In this document: piece by piece, positions 1-10,184 of the stretch
Layout of the letters: every line of letters begins with the position of its first letter
How positions within the stretch are numbered: position 1 is the first letter of the stretch
Source: Cliona cf. orientalis
Lineage: Eukaryota; Porifera; Demospongiae; Clionaida; Clionaidae
Length of the DNA stretch: 64,000 nt
NCBI GenBank assembly: GCA_963930775.1
Contig: OZ005689.1
Coordinates: forward strand, 620,001 to 684,000
Direction of reading: 5' to 3'
Notes under the pieces: model-generated
Databases searched by the model: none
What the model was told of the DNA's origin: nothing
What the model saw: the letters and a program-made list of their open reading frames with translations, nothing else
Program-made: the position numbers and the translations under genes

Positions 1-646
1 CAATTGATATTGTCAAATCCCCTAGTAGCTATGCCCCTATTTGGAGCGGGAGGGGGATACCGTGACAGGTGCATAATACATAATTATATATTAAGCGTTT
101 CTCTCTTCCAAAAAATGACAATGACTTTTCTTTTTTTTCGATAGCTAGCTATATTAAAGCAGGGTAGCTAGAGATACTACTGAAGATGAGAGCAGAGGCA
201 CTGCTAGTGACCAATCTTTTGATGTGTGAGGTGAGTGTGTCTATCTATGCCTAGAACAAATTTTTACCTGATCCTCAATTCTTTTCAAATAAACAGGGTA
301 GTGATGGAGCACACACACTTTTAGGGACCATTATCAGCAATCCTTTGATGTATGAGGTGAGTGCATGGGGTGTAGGGCCTTTAGGCACTCCGATCTTTTC
401 TTCAACTGCATACAAGAAAAGAGGGGGAAAAGATCAGTTCAGACAAGCACTTGAGTTCTCATGAAAGTTATTGGACTTAATAGATGGAGAATCTGCAAAA
501 ATAAAAGTTAGAAAGCTTCATAGTTTATCTGCTCTGAGATACTTGACTTTTTGTAATGTATTATAATACCGGTAATATCATAATAGCCAATTATGGGAGT
601 GTCCGGCCCATCCCTACTTATAAAGTCTACTGACTCCATGATAATA
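1..646. other. 3' flank of K1, no gene seen
   Basis: No convincing coding sequence. Two short similar stretches, around 208-240 and 328-366, share the pattern 'gaccA...TTTGATGTRTGAGGTGAGTG'. They could be a small local duplication. The rest is AT-rich spacer. Confidence 0.4.
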
Positions 647-1109
647 CAGTGGAACCCCTCTAAAGCAGACACCATTGGACCAAAAGTTTTGTCCGCTATA
701 GCAAGGTGTCCTTAGCTCAGTAGTTGACCACACCCCTCCTACAATCGTGGCCACTTATGATAAAGCACTACTGGGGACAACGAAAAACACCGTATTGACG
801 AGATCTGTCAACTGACAGCTCCTTAGTAAGAATGTGGTCATATTTAATTAGGCTTTACTGTAGTTACCGGTCACTGAAACCGACTGATTTAAATGGTGGG
901 TAGCTATAGTCTAAATGTCCATTATGCAAGGTTGTTCACTACTATGCAGGCTTGAATGGGACCAAAATAAGCGTCTGTTAGCTATATGGAATAGTGGGGT
1001 GTCCGCTGATGAGGGTGTTTGAATATAGCTAGCTATTGAAGTCTATGAAAATACAATCAGGACATCCAGAATTGTCCGTTAATTATCTCGCAGGTGTGGG
1101 GTTCCACTG
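647..1109. mobile_element. Tc1/mariner (pogo-like) MITE
   Basis: About 463 bases bounded by inverted ends that begin CAGTGGAACCCC on the left and finish GGGGTTCCACTG on the right. Both ends are flanked by the dinucleotide TA, the target duplication expected of Tc1/mariner elements. The interior carries repeated 'GTCCGYTA' words typical of pogo-derived MITEs. No transposase coding is present, so it is non-autonomous. Confidence 0.75.
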
Positions 1110-1201
1110 TAGTAGCTATAGCCAGTGAAATTGCACAGAATAGAGCAAAACAATTATAATTCACTGTATGCTCCATGAAGTATCAATATTCTGACATTAT
1201 T

Positions 1202-3608
1202 TTATGCAACAGAAGCAAATTCTACTAAATCAGAAGCCGATATACAGTCTGTAGTGTATCCTCCCACCACCATCAGTTGGTTGTTAGGGAGGAGAGCTGC
1301 AATACAGTCCCATCGTGGTGTCCCCATGTGGGTAATGACCTCCCAGGAGTCAGTGATTGGGTTGTATATGTAAATGGCAGATGTAGGTTTCTTATCTGAA
1401 CTCATCCCACCAATTGCTAGTAGTCGACCGTGAATGGATACATAAGTGGTCTGTGTGACTGGTGGTGCGGCAACTTCCTCCCATACTCTAGCACCTCGAG
1501 CTAGATCTAGATCTAGATCTGTTCCTGAAACTGGCTAGTAACGGCTTGCGGGACTGGGTGAGGGGTTGTAAGGAACATGTGTACATATTACTTAATGTAG
1601 ACTCCCCCAGGATGTAAATTTGATCACCACAGACTGACGCTGGAGCTAACCACAGTGGTTGAGGTAGATTAGCAGCAGTGGACCATTGGAGAGTCTCAGT
1701 ATTCATCACTTCAACTGTTTGTAGTTTAGATTCATTCCGAGGCTTTCCCCTTCCTGCTATAATTATTAGAGTAGCTTCAGTGCAAAGTGCAGTCGTCCCA
1801 TACCGCTTTGTTGGCATGGGTGGGAATTCCTCAGTCCACTTCTTATCACTGCCCTCCCCAGTGAGACTGAACAGTTGGTTGGTAAGGACATCTCTATGAT
1901 CATGGCCACCAATAAGAGTGAGGAGATTGTTGATGATGACTGAGGGGCAACTGGAGGTGAGGCTGTCTGGAAGTCGAGACCAACTGGAGGTACTGACAGT
2001 ATAATAAAATGCTTGACATCCTACTACAACATACAGAGTACTGCCATTCACAGCTGCACGGTATGATCCATGCATGTTACGTGGTGCTCTCTCACCCTCC
2101 CTCCATGTCAGCCTGATACTGGATGATGCATCTGTGGCTGGTCTCTGTCGCTCTAGTTCAGTAATTCGTCTCTGAAACTGAGCAATAACTCGTTCACTCT
2201 CTTCCAGCTGCTGGTTGACTCGTCCCAGCTGTCTCTCTAGTCGATCAATCTTCTCAACTTTCTCTGTCAGCTCTCTCTCCTTTTCTCCTAATTGCTGCTG
2301 TGCTTTTTGTCTCAGCTCAGCTATGGTTTCATCCTTTTGTGTAATTGTTTGCTCTTTTCTTGTGTCACTCTCTCTCAGCTGCTGGTTGACATATCCCAGC
2401 TGTCTCTCTAATCGATCAATCTCCTCAACTTTCTCTGTCAGCTCTCTCTCCTTTTCTTCTAGTAATAGCTGTGCCTGTTGTCTTAGCCAAACTATAGTTT
2501 CCTCTTTGCTTGAGATAATTTGATCCTTCTCTACTAAGTGATTTGTGTGTGACTGAATGATCCGTTGAAGGCCTTGAACTTGCTGACTATGCTGTTGTCT
2601 CAGTGATCTTAACTCCCTGTCTCTCTCACCACTTCTATCCTGCCCTGCTGCGCTCCTTGCTTCAACCACCCTCACACTCTCACTGTACTGTGGACCTTCT
2701 TTCAGAGCTGCTACTCTTTCACAGAGCTGCTCAGCTGAAGGGCGTTCAATATCCCTGTCCTTTAGACAGTCAAGGGCAACTTGTCTGAGGGGATAATTTG
2801 GATCAATTTTACTGATGTGGTTTTGCCGTTGTTCTATTTCTGGTACACATAGTTTCACAGCACCTTCAGGATAGCGTGGATCATTGAGTGTTACCAGCCG
2901 ATCTCCAGGTTTGGGAAATTGCCGTGTTACAATCTGGATAGCAATGACACCAAATGAGAAGCAGTCAATCTTCTCTGTGTACACTGGTTTATCTTTGACA
3001 GCTTCTGGAGGCATATAGACATCAGTGCCTGGACACATGGTGAAGGTAAGCTGAGTTGCTCGTGGGTTTTGATCGCCCAGCTTTGCCATTCCAAAATCGG
3101 TCACTTTGGCTCTCACATTACCAATCAGCAACACATTGTTGCTAGAGAGATCTCTGTGGACAATGCCATTGGAATGAAGAAATGAGAGAGTGAGGGTGAT
3201 GTCATGGCAAATGTTTACCTGGATGTGGTGGGGGATTGGCTTTGGAGAGCTTTCCAGAAAGTGGGTCAGGCTATCATCCATCAGCTCCATTAGAAGTGCT
3301 GGGAGGCCAGTGTCAGGATCTCGATAAATGCCCAGATATTGGACAATATTTGGGTGTCTTATGGTGCTCAGGAACTCACACTCTTGCTCAAATCTCTTCA
3401 TTGGTAGTCTGTGCTCTTCCTGAGGTGCTATTCGCTGCTGTGCGGTTGGATCAAAGAGAGTTTCATATATGAGTTTAGCAGCACAGAGGAGGTTGTCACA
3501 TTTTGCTCTACACACTTTTCCATAAGATCCAATACCGAGAGTTTCCTCTTTGAAAAAAATGATGCTTTTGAAGCCAGCCTTCTCCTCCTGTTGCTGTTGT
3601 CTAGCCAT
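1202..3608 (-). CDS. K1: kinase-coiled coil-kelch protein, late frameshift
   Basis: Single-exon gene. Residues 1-300 are a TKL-like kinase: P-loop GIGSYG at 25-30, catalytic-pair Lys in AAK at 45, HRDLSSNN from 151, DFG at 171-173, and MPPEA in place of APE. All key residues are present, so the kinase should be active. Residues about 324-495 are a coiled coil containing an internal duplication of the 'ERELTEKVEEIDRLERQLG' block. Kelch blades follow. The main frame closes at 1488, and the last two blades (1202-1405) lie in another frame. The break coincides with an expanded TCTAGA hexamer plus four extra bases near 1495-1520. K9 has one hexamer unit there and stays open. The N-terminus MARQQQQEEKAGF is unlike the other copies. 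This is either a recent pseudogene, a truncated but functional protein, or an assembly error. Confidence 0.85.
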
Positions 3609-4496
3609 TTCAATTATAGCTATTGCAAATTTAGTGTTGTAATAATGTGCTGTTGACTGAGAAGATATAATGTGTTATCTTGCACGATTACACTCCACTG
3701 AACTCACCCTTCGCTAGTTATTATATACACAATCACAAGATACGTCCATATGTGGCCACCCAATTCTTAATGAGCGTAACTAAAAACAATGTCGACCACA
3801 CCTTTGTTTGTATTGTTATACCCCTTATAGTTATTTACCATGGTAATCTTATAATACCGGTAGTATTATTATATCCACAGCTAGTCCCATTCTCAGATAT
3901 TTGTGATGCTGTGCTATACTGGTACCATTATAAACTAGAGCACTAATTTAAAGTGCTAAACTACCAGTCTAAATGCTTTACGCAAATGCAATATGTTATA
4001 AGTATTCAATATTGATGGTTGATATCACTGAGGTTGTGAGCCAGGATTGTCAGTACTTTTGTGATAAAGAGGAGCTCTATATAGAAAAACAAACAATTAT
4101 AATTAGATATGTACCTCATCAGGAATGGAAAGAACTAGCTATGATCACCATTCTTGCATTGGCTGATAGCTCTGGTCACATGCTAATCACACACAAAATC
4201 CGAAGTCTCTGCAATGAACCATGTAATATTATTATTATTATGAGCTAGAAATAAAAATGGCAACCAGAAACGATGTCACTTCAAACTGCAGGGGCTGATC
4301 TGTCTAGTGATCTCGCATGGAGTATTAATGCCATACTATAGTATATATTTTATCATATTGAACCAGCTTTAAGTTTCCAAATTAATTTTATCTATATCTA
4401 TACTAACTACAGTGTATTCAGCGGTATCATAGCTAATAATAATATGAATGGAATTCATGGAGCATCAGATGAATTTGCCCAAAACAGATATTATTT
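3609..4496. other. 5' flank of K1, no gene seen
   Basis: AT-rich spacer upstream of K1. The part up to about 3790 is similar to 57270-57520, so a second copy of this gene head once existed there. The conserved upstream block of the other K copies is not recognisable here. Small open frames in this stretch show no family resemblance. Confidence 0.4.
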
Positions 4497-4783
4497 CATT
4501 CAACATGTACTGTACAGAAGCAAATTCTACTGAATCAGTACTAAAAATGTTTTTATTGAATCCTCCCACCACCATCAATTGGTTGTCAGGGAGGACAGCT
4601 GTAATACAATTGTATCGTGATGTTCTCATGTGGCTGGCTAATGACCTCACAGGAGTCAGTGGTTGAATTGTACATGTGAATGGTTGTGGTGGATTTATAA
4701 TATGAATTATCCCCACCAATTGCTTGCAGTCGAACATGAATGGACACACAAGTGGTCAGTGTGACTGGTGGTGCTGCAACTTC
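4497..4783 (-). pseudogene. Kelch C-terminal relic
   Basis: Minus-strand remnant of the last two kelch blades of a K gene. It has recognisable pieces 'RYNCITAVLPDNQLMVVGG' and 'TDSVEFASVQ' and a degraded blade before them. The similarity ends abruptly at about 4783, just where the FRNRG.RVWKEVAAPP strand would begin, so the 5' nine-tenths of the gene is missing. It shows that a further array copy once lay between K1 and K2. Confidence 0.75.
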
Positions 4784-5329
4784 CTTGGTGTAGCTAATCT
4801 ATTACGAAGCTTTAGATCATAGTTATAATAAATACTGCGATCTGATTGGTCATTAGCAGGTATCTATATTATGGGATAGAATTCCTACAAGTCTGATAAA
4901 ACCCCTATAGACAACTTCATATCCTTGGGCTATTACAGTGTTGTACTATATGAATTAACTTGTTATAAACACTGTTTAGTCGGTTTCCATATGATTCAGA
5001 AGACCTCAGGGCTCCATAGAACCCTCACTTCGCTTTATTAGGATTCTACATAGAGCCCTTCGATCTTCTAAATCATGTAAAAACCTCCTAAATAGTGTCT
5101 AACTAATATGCAGTTCATATAGCTAGCTACGGTTTATCAACTTGAAATGGGAATGATGCCAAATAATTATTGATACAAGACTAGTGCAAGTTGGCCTCGA
5201 GGTTGATGCAGCCTTAATGACATGGGGTGTGAGCTTATATTATGTCATCACAATAAGGTTATCAATATTATAGCCAACTTGTGTATGTGTGTACGTGTGT
5301 GGGGAATCTCATGGCATACACATCACAAT
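4784..5329. other. Spacer with dispersed repeat
   Basis: No gene seen. The stretch 4960-5115 (CTCAGGGCTC...ATAGAACCCTC...CTTCG...TCTTCTAAATCA) recurs at about 36910-37045, so it belongs to a dispersed repeat family. Confidence 0.4.
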
Positions 5330-6000
5330 TTTCACCTGCTCTTAGATTTAGTTTGACAAACTGCATATTTTCAAAAGTGCAAGATTGAAAAAATTCAACT
5401 TTGCAAACGTGAAAATTGAAAAAAATCCAATTACAAGATGGACAGCCCTTCTGGCTTCTGGGCCACTGTAGGTTTGTACAATGCATATGCATCTCCTATA
5501 CATTTTTTTTACTGAATCTTAGCTGATCGGGTTTGGGTTGTCAAAAATAAAGGTTTATAAAGTGCATTGTTGGCAAACTGCATGTTTGCAAAAATACAAG
5601 ATTGAAAAAATACAAGTTTGCAAAAGTACAAGATTAAAAAGTAGCAAAATTCAACTTCAAAATAATTATTATGGTATGGAATGGTCCTTCTGGGTCTGGG
5701 CCACCATAATCAAGGCTGCAATGTTGGGTATGGTTTATGTCCTACAAATTAATTATTAATAGATGGTGCTGCTATGACATTGTGGTGTGCACCTGGTTAT
5801 ATGATGTGCATCTGTTGTGCATACACATCATAATTTTCACTAGATCTTTCTGTACGTCCCTTACTGTTGGGGTATAGCTACTGAATGCAAATTGATAAAC
5901 AGCAAGTTTGCAAAAGTGCAAAACTGAAAAACTGCAAGTTACAAAATGTAACTTTGAAAAATTGCAAAGATGGATGGCCCTTCTGGGCCACCGTAGCTAG
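5330..6000. repeat. Three degenerate repeats of a 'TTGCAAAAGTGCAAGATTGAAAAA' unit
   Basis: Three diverged copies at about 5340-5480, 5555-5720 and 5880-6000. Each has runs of short A-rich words (TTTGCAAAAGTGCAA, GATTGAAAAA) followed by 'GATGGAC/TGGCCCTTCTGGGCCAC'. Each copy also has an internal phased repetition of about 17-20 bases. No coding potential is supported. Confidence 0.6.
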
Positions 6001-6078
6001 CTATGTGTACAAAAATCACTCAATTCATTAAAGGCCAACTAATTGCTTCCAACATGTATAGCTAATTCAAGGTCAAAT

Positions 6079-8302
6079 TCATTCTATTGAAGCGAATTCT
6101 ACTGAATCAGTTGAAACACTTCCAATGTATCCTCCAACCACCATAAGTTGCTTGTTAGAGAAGATAGCTGCAATACAATTGTATCGTGGAGTTCCCATGT
6201 GGCTAATGACCTCCCAGGAATCAGTGGTTGGGTCATACATGTGAATGGCTGGGGTGGGTTTCTGATCTAAATCTCCTCCACCAATTGCCAGCAGTTGACC
6301 ATGAATGGACACACAAGTAGTCAGTGTGACTGGTGGTGCAGCAACTTTCTTCCATACTCTAGTACCTCTGTTCCTGAAATTGGCTGGAAATGACTTGCAG
6401 GATTGGATGAGGGCTTGTAAGGAACATGTGTACATGTTAGACTCCCCCAGAATGTAAATCTGATCATCACAGGATGCCGCTGGTGCTCGGTGTATTGGTT
6501 TAGGTAGATCAGCAGCAGTGGACCACTGGAGAGTCTTAGTGTTCATCACTTCAACTGTTCGTAGTCCAGATACTCCCGAATCGTTATTCCCCCCGCCTGC
6601 TACAATTAGAGCTGCTTCAATGCACAGTACAATCACTCCAGACCGCTTTATTGACATGGGTGGAAGTTTCTCAGTCCACCTCCTACCACTGCCCTCCCCA
6701 GTGAGGCTGAACAGCTGATTGGTAACAGTATGTGAGTCACAATTACGGCCACCAACAAGAGTGAGGAGGTTGTTGATGATAACTGAGGGACAGCAGAAGG
6801 AAGGGCTGTCTGGAAGTCGAGACCAGCGGGAGGTGGTGACAGCGTAACAAAATACTTGACATCCTACTAAAACATATAGAGAACTGCTATCCACAGCTGC
6901 ATAGTATGATCGACTCAATTTACATGGTGCTTTCTCCCCCTCCCTCCATGTCAGCTTGATGCTGGTTCTCTGCTGTTTGCTACTGGACGATGTATCTGTG
7001 GCTGGTCTCAGTTGCTCTAGTTCAGTAATTCTTCTCTGAAATTGAACTATCGCTCGTTCACTCTCTTCCAGCTGCTGGTTGACACGTCCCAGGTGTCTCT
7101 CCAGGCGATCAATTTTATCCATTTTCTCCATCACTTCTCTCTCTGATTGCTGTGTTTGTTGTCTTAGTTGAGCTATGGTTTCATCTCTTTGTGTAATGGT
7201 TTGCTCTTTGCTAGTGATAGTTTGATCCTTCTCTGCTAAGTGACTTGTTTGTGATTGAATAATCTGTTGAAGGCCTTGAACTTGCCAATTATGTTGCTGT
7301 CTCAATGATCTTAGTTCCCTCTCTATCTCATCACTTTTATCCTGCTCTGCTGTGCTCCTTGCTTCAACCACCCTCACACTCTCGCTGTACTGTGGATCTT
7401 CTTTCAGAGCAACTACTCTTTCACAGAGCTGCTGAGCTGAGGGGCGTTCAACATCCCTGTCCTTTAGGCAGTCAAGGGCAACTCGTTTGAGGGGATGGTT
7501 CGGATCAATTGTACTGATGTGGTTTTGCCGTCGTTCTATTTCTGGTAGCTACACACAGTTTCACAGTACCTTGAGGATAGCGTGGATCATCGAGCATTAC
7601 CTGCCGATCTCCAGGTTTGGGAAACTGTCGTGTTACAATCTGGAGAGTGATGACTCCAAATGAGAAGCAGTCAATCTTCTCTGTGTACACTGGCTTATCT
7701 TGAACAGCTTCTGGAGGCATGTAGGCATCTGTGCCTGGACACATGGTGAAGGTAAGCTGAGTTTCTCGTGGGTTTTGATCGCCCAGCCTTGCCATTCCAA
7801 AGTCGGTCACTTTGGCTCTCACATTACTGATCAGCAAAACATTGTTGCTGGAGAGATCTCTGTGGACGATGCCATTGGAGTGGAGAAATGAGAGAGCAAG
7901 GGTGATGTCATGGCAGATGTTGACTTGGATGTGGTAATGGATTGGCTGTGGGGAGCTTTCCAGAAAGTGGGTCAGGCTATCATCCATCAGCTCCATTAGA
8001 AGTGCTGGGAGGCCAGTGTCAGGATCTTGATAAATGCCCAGATATTGGACAATATTTGGGTGTCTTATGGTGCTCAAGAACTCACACTCTTGCTCAAATC
8101 TCCTCATTGGTAGCCTATGCTCTCTCTGAGGTGCTATTAGCTGCTGTGCGGTTGGATCAAAGAGAGTTTCGTGTATGAGTTTAGCAGCACAGAGGAGGTC
8201 ATCACATTTTGCTCTACACACCTTTCCATATGATCCAATACCGAGGGTATTGTCCTTTAAAAGTCGGATACTATTGAATGCAATCTGCTTCTGCTGAGCC
8301 AT
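6079..8302 (-). pseudogene. K2: kinase-coiled coil-kelch gene with one frameshift
   Basis: Full-length family member. The kinase half (7505-8302) begins MAQQKQIAFNSIRLLK and has GIGSYG, AAK, HRDLSSNN, DFGMARLG and MPPEA intact. It stops shortly after the type-A linker 'DDPRYPQGTVKLC' because four extra bases (GTAGCTACACAC where relatives have GTACACAC) lie near 7547. The downstream frame (6079 to about 7540) is open through the coiled coil and all kelch blades and ends EFASIE. The coiled coil holds three heptad modules (KDQTITS, KEQTITQ, RDETIAQ), a low number for the family. As it stands it could yield a kinase-only protein of 265 residues. Sequencing error cannot be excluded, but the extra bases match the TAGCTA words common in this genome. 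Confidence 0.85.
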
Positions 8303-8439
8303 TTTGCCCTAATTATTAATAAAAGATGTTATGTGCTGGATGTCGATTTTAGTGTGGATATGGTTTGCTCATGCATAGAGAGGGGGTACTTTAATTACTA
8401 ATCATGTATATGCACAGAACATCATAATAGACTACTATA

Positions 8440-8610
8440 GCTAGCTATGATCGTTTTCACCAGTAGCTTATCTATTTGTAGCTAGCTAGCTACACTTGAA
8501 AACCATAATAATATTATTATGACCAAGTTTGGCTGTTAGCTAACTTAGAATAGAAATGTTTTTCTTTCACTTTAGCTATCAGTTTTCACAACATTATTGT
8601 ATTATCATTT
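8440..8610 (-). promoter_or_regulatory. Conserved upstream block of K genes (K2 copy)
   Basis: Lies 140-310 bases upstream of the K2 start. The words 'GATCGTTTTC.CCAG', 'TGTTTTTCTTTCACTTTA' and 'ACAACATTATT' recur in the same order upstream of K4, K5, K6b, K7, K8 and K10, and in weaker form at K9. It may be a promoter, or simply shared ancestry of the duplicated flank. Confidence 0.4.
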
Positions 8611-8679
8611 AGCAATATCATTGCAATATCATTTATTATTCAAACAAGTCAGTAGCTAATTGACTTGTGTACGTGTTTC

Positions 8680-9600
8680 ACTCTGTCCCAAAGAGGACCC
8701 ACACGAGGTGGCAGCTGCTGACTCAGCAAAGAATGTGTTGCTAGGAAACAGAGCATCTTCTAACCACGCCCCTCACTCGTATTGATCTGTCATACACCAT
8801 GATAACATTGCTTGCGAAATTGGGCCTCAATATCACATACAGTCGGTACAGAGTATAGCACCACTGATACATTTGGCACACACAGTGCCTACCTCTAACC
8901 TCTGGGGGGTGGGGGGGGGGGGGGGCTTGATTCCCGGGGACCACAGCCGGTCTAAGACCTCCTGATGGGGCACACTAATATTCCCATGCATGTTCCCCTT
9001 GGATCTCTCTCTTTTGATAGACGCTATTCCAACTTGGACAGTGTGCTCCCCTCTCTATCTCCCCCGCAGGCAAGTCGCTCCCAATGGCCTCCCCTACATT
9101 ACACACCATGGTTCAATGTTCCCACGATCTTCCCCCACCACCCACCCGTCTCTATATAGCAACAGACACCTCTGCTGTGAATCTTGTACCCAGCAACCAG
9201 GTATACTTGGGAACAATAGCCACGATTAAATCTACCCTAATGCCGCTCAAAATAGATCACTACACCTCAACCATTCTTCGGCACTAGTCGACTATTTCAA
9301 GACACTGGAACCATAGAACCATTCCAGTTTAGGTTTGACACATCTGGAGCTGGTGGCAGTGCATGGAGTGGTTCACAGGGGCACTCAATATTAACCCCTT
9401 TTATTTTCAATCATCAACCTCAGTGAAGCATCACCAAGAACTCGAGAATGTAACGCTAGATTTCCTAGTTCTGTAGGACTATCAGCCCATCACCAAGCTT
9501 CGGCTGTGGCAGCAGCCAATCAGAACAGTCATAGGGAGTCAAATGACGACTCACCAATGATGGGTGTAGTTATTCAGTGATTAGCAGTAGTAGTATTGTG
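8680..9600 (+). pseudogene. Plus-strand Ser/Pro/Gln-rich coding-like relic, copy 1
   Basis: First of four copies of a spacer segment that reads like decayed exons. Coding-like phrases include 'DRRYSNLDSVLPSLSPPQ' (about 9015-9075) and 'QNSHRESNDDSPMMGVVIQ' followed by a stop at 9580. The latter belongs to a run of some 43 open codons starting at 9452. The composition (Ser, Pro, Gln, Ala, His) resembles the non-DNA-binding part of a transcription factor, but I do not recognise the family. The phrases lie in different frames separated by stops and a poly(G) run. It points away from K2, so the ancestor was divergent from the K gene. Confidence 0.4.
8904..8926. repeat. Poly(G) tract
   Basis: A run of G interrupted once by T, within the spacer relic. 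The corresponding place in the 23.3 kb copy has an uninterrupted run, while the 48.1 kb copy has only a short run. Confidence 0.8.
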
Positions 9601-9615
9601 TAGATTTTTGTGTGC

Positions 9616-9618
<3 letters not shown>

Positions 9619-9649
<31 letters not shown>
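9619..9649. repeat. (GT)n microsatellite
   Basis: About 15 GT units just after the stop of the plus-strand relic. The same tract follows the relic at 24043-24091 and 48886-48915 with different unit numbers. Confidence 0.9.
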
Positions 9650-9653
<4 letters not shown>

Positions 9654-10108
9654 TTTGACAATGTATCACTGAAACTATCATTATTACAATATCATAATAC
9701 AAAAATTAATCCATAAAACAAAATATCCTGCCTCCATCAACTAAAAAATTATTAATAGGCAAAATTAATACCACTGATGTCTGGAAGCTATTAAGTAATT
9801 ATGAGCCATATTATTATTATGTGAATGCAGTGGTTTTTGTATACATAGCTACGCGAACTGCAGTTTCATAATAGACTTGCTACATGGACTAACATATCTT
9901 TACAAAATATTATGCTACTTATCTATTCGGCAAGGGAGTATTATTAATAATTAGGCTCAAATCAGGCTTGCAAATCAATATAATTATATATATAGAATTG
10001 TGTAACAATGATAATGACTGACAATGAACCTATAGCTATAGCATACATGTATGTTGGTGAGACGATAATTAGCTACAAAATTTAGGATCATTATCATAGA
10101 TCATACTA
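9650..10108. other. 3' flank of K3, no gene seen
   Basis: AT-rich spacer that is recognisably the same as 24100-25060 and 49400-49960: shared words around 'CATAATAGACTTGCTACA' and 'AGGCTCAAATC.GGC'. It is part of the duplicated unit of the array. No coding seen. Confidence 0.5.
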
Positions 10109-10184
10109 TTATTCTATGGAAGCGAATTCTACTGAATTAGTTGAAACACTGCCAATATATCCTCCCACCACCATCAGTTGGTTG

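Noticed and set aside
2603-2788. Recurring plus-strand open frames of about 61-78 codons opposite every K gene (also at 7305, 21705, 46542, 55592, 60116 and opposite the kinase N-lobe)
   Set aside because: They are antisense shadows of conserved K coding sequence. They recur only because the sense strand is conserved, and they show no starts, motifs or codon pattern of their own.
3680-4248. Two plus-strand frames of about 90 codons upstream of K1
   Set aside because: AT-rich composition, no domain, no splice context, and the homologous region near 57.4 kb does not preserve them.
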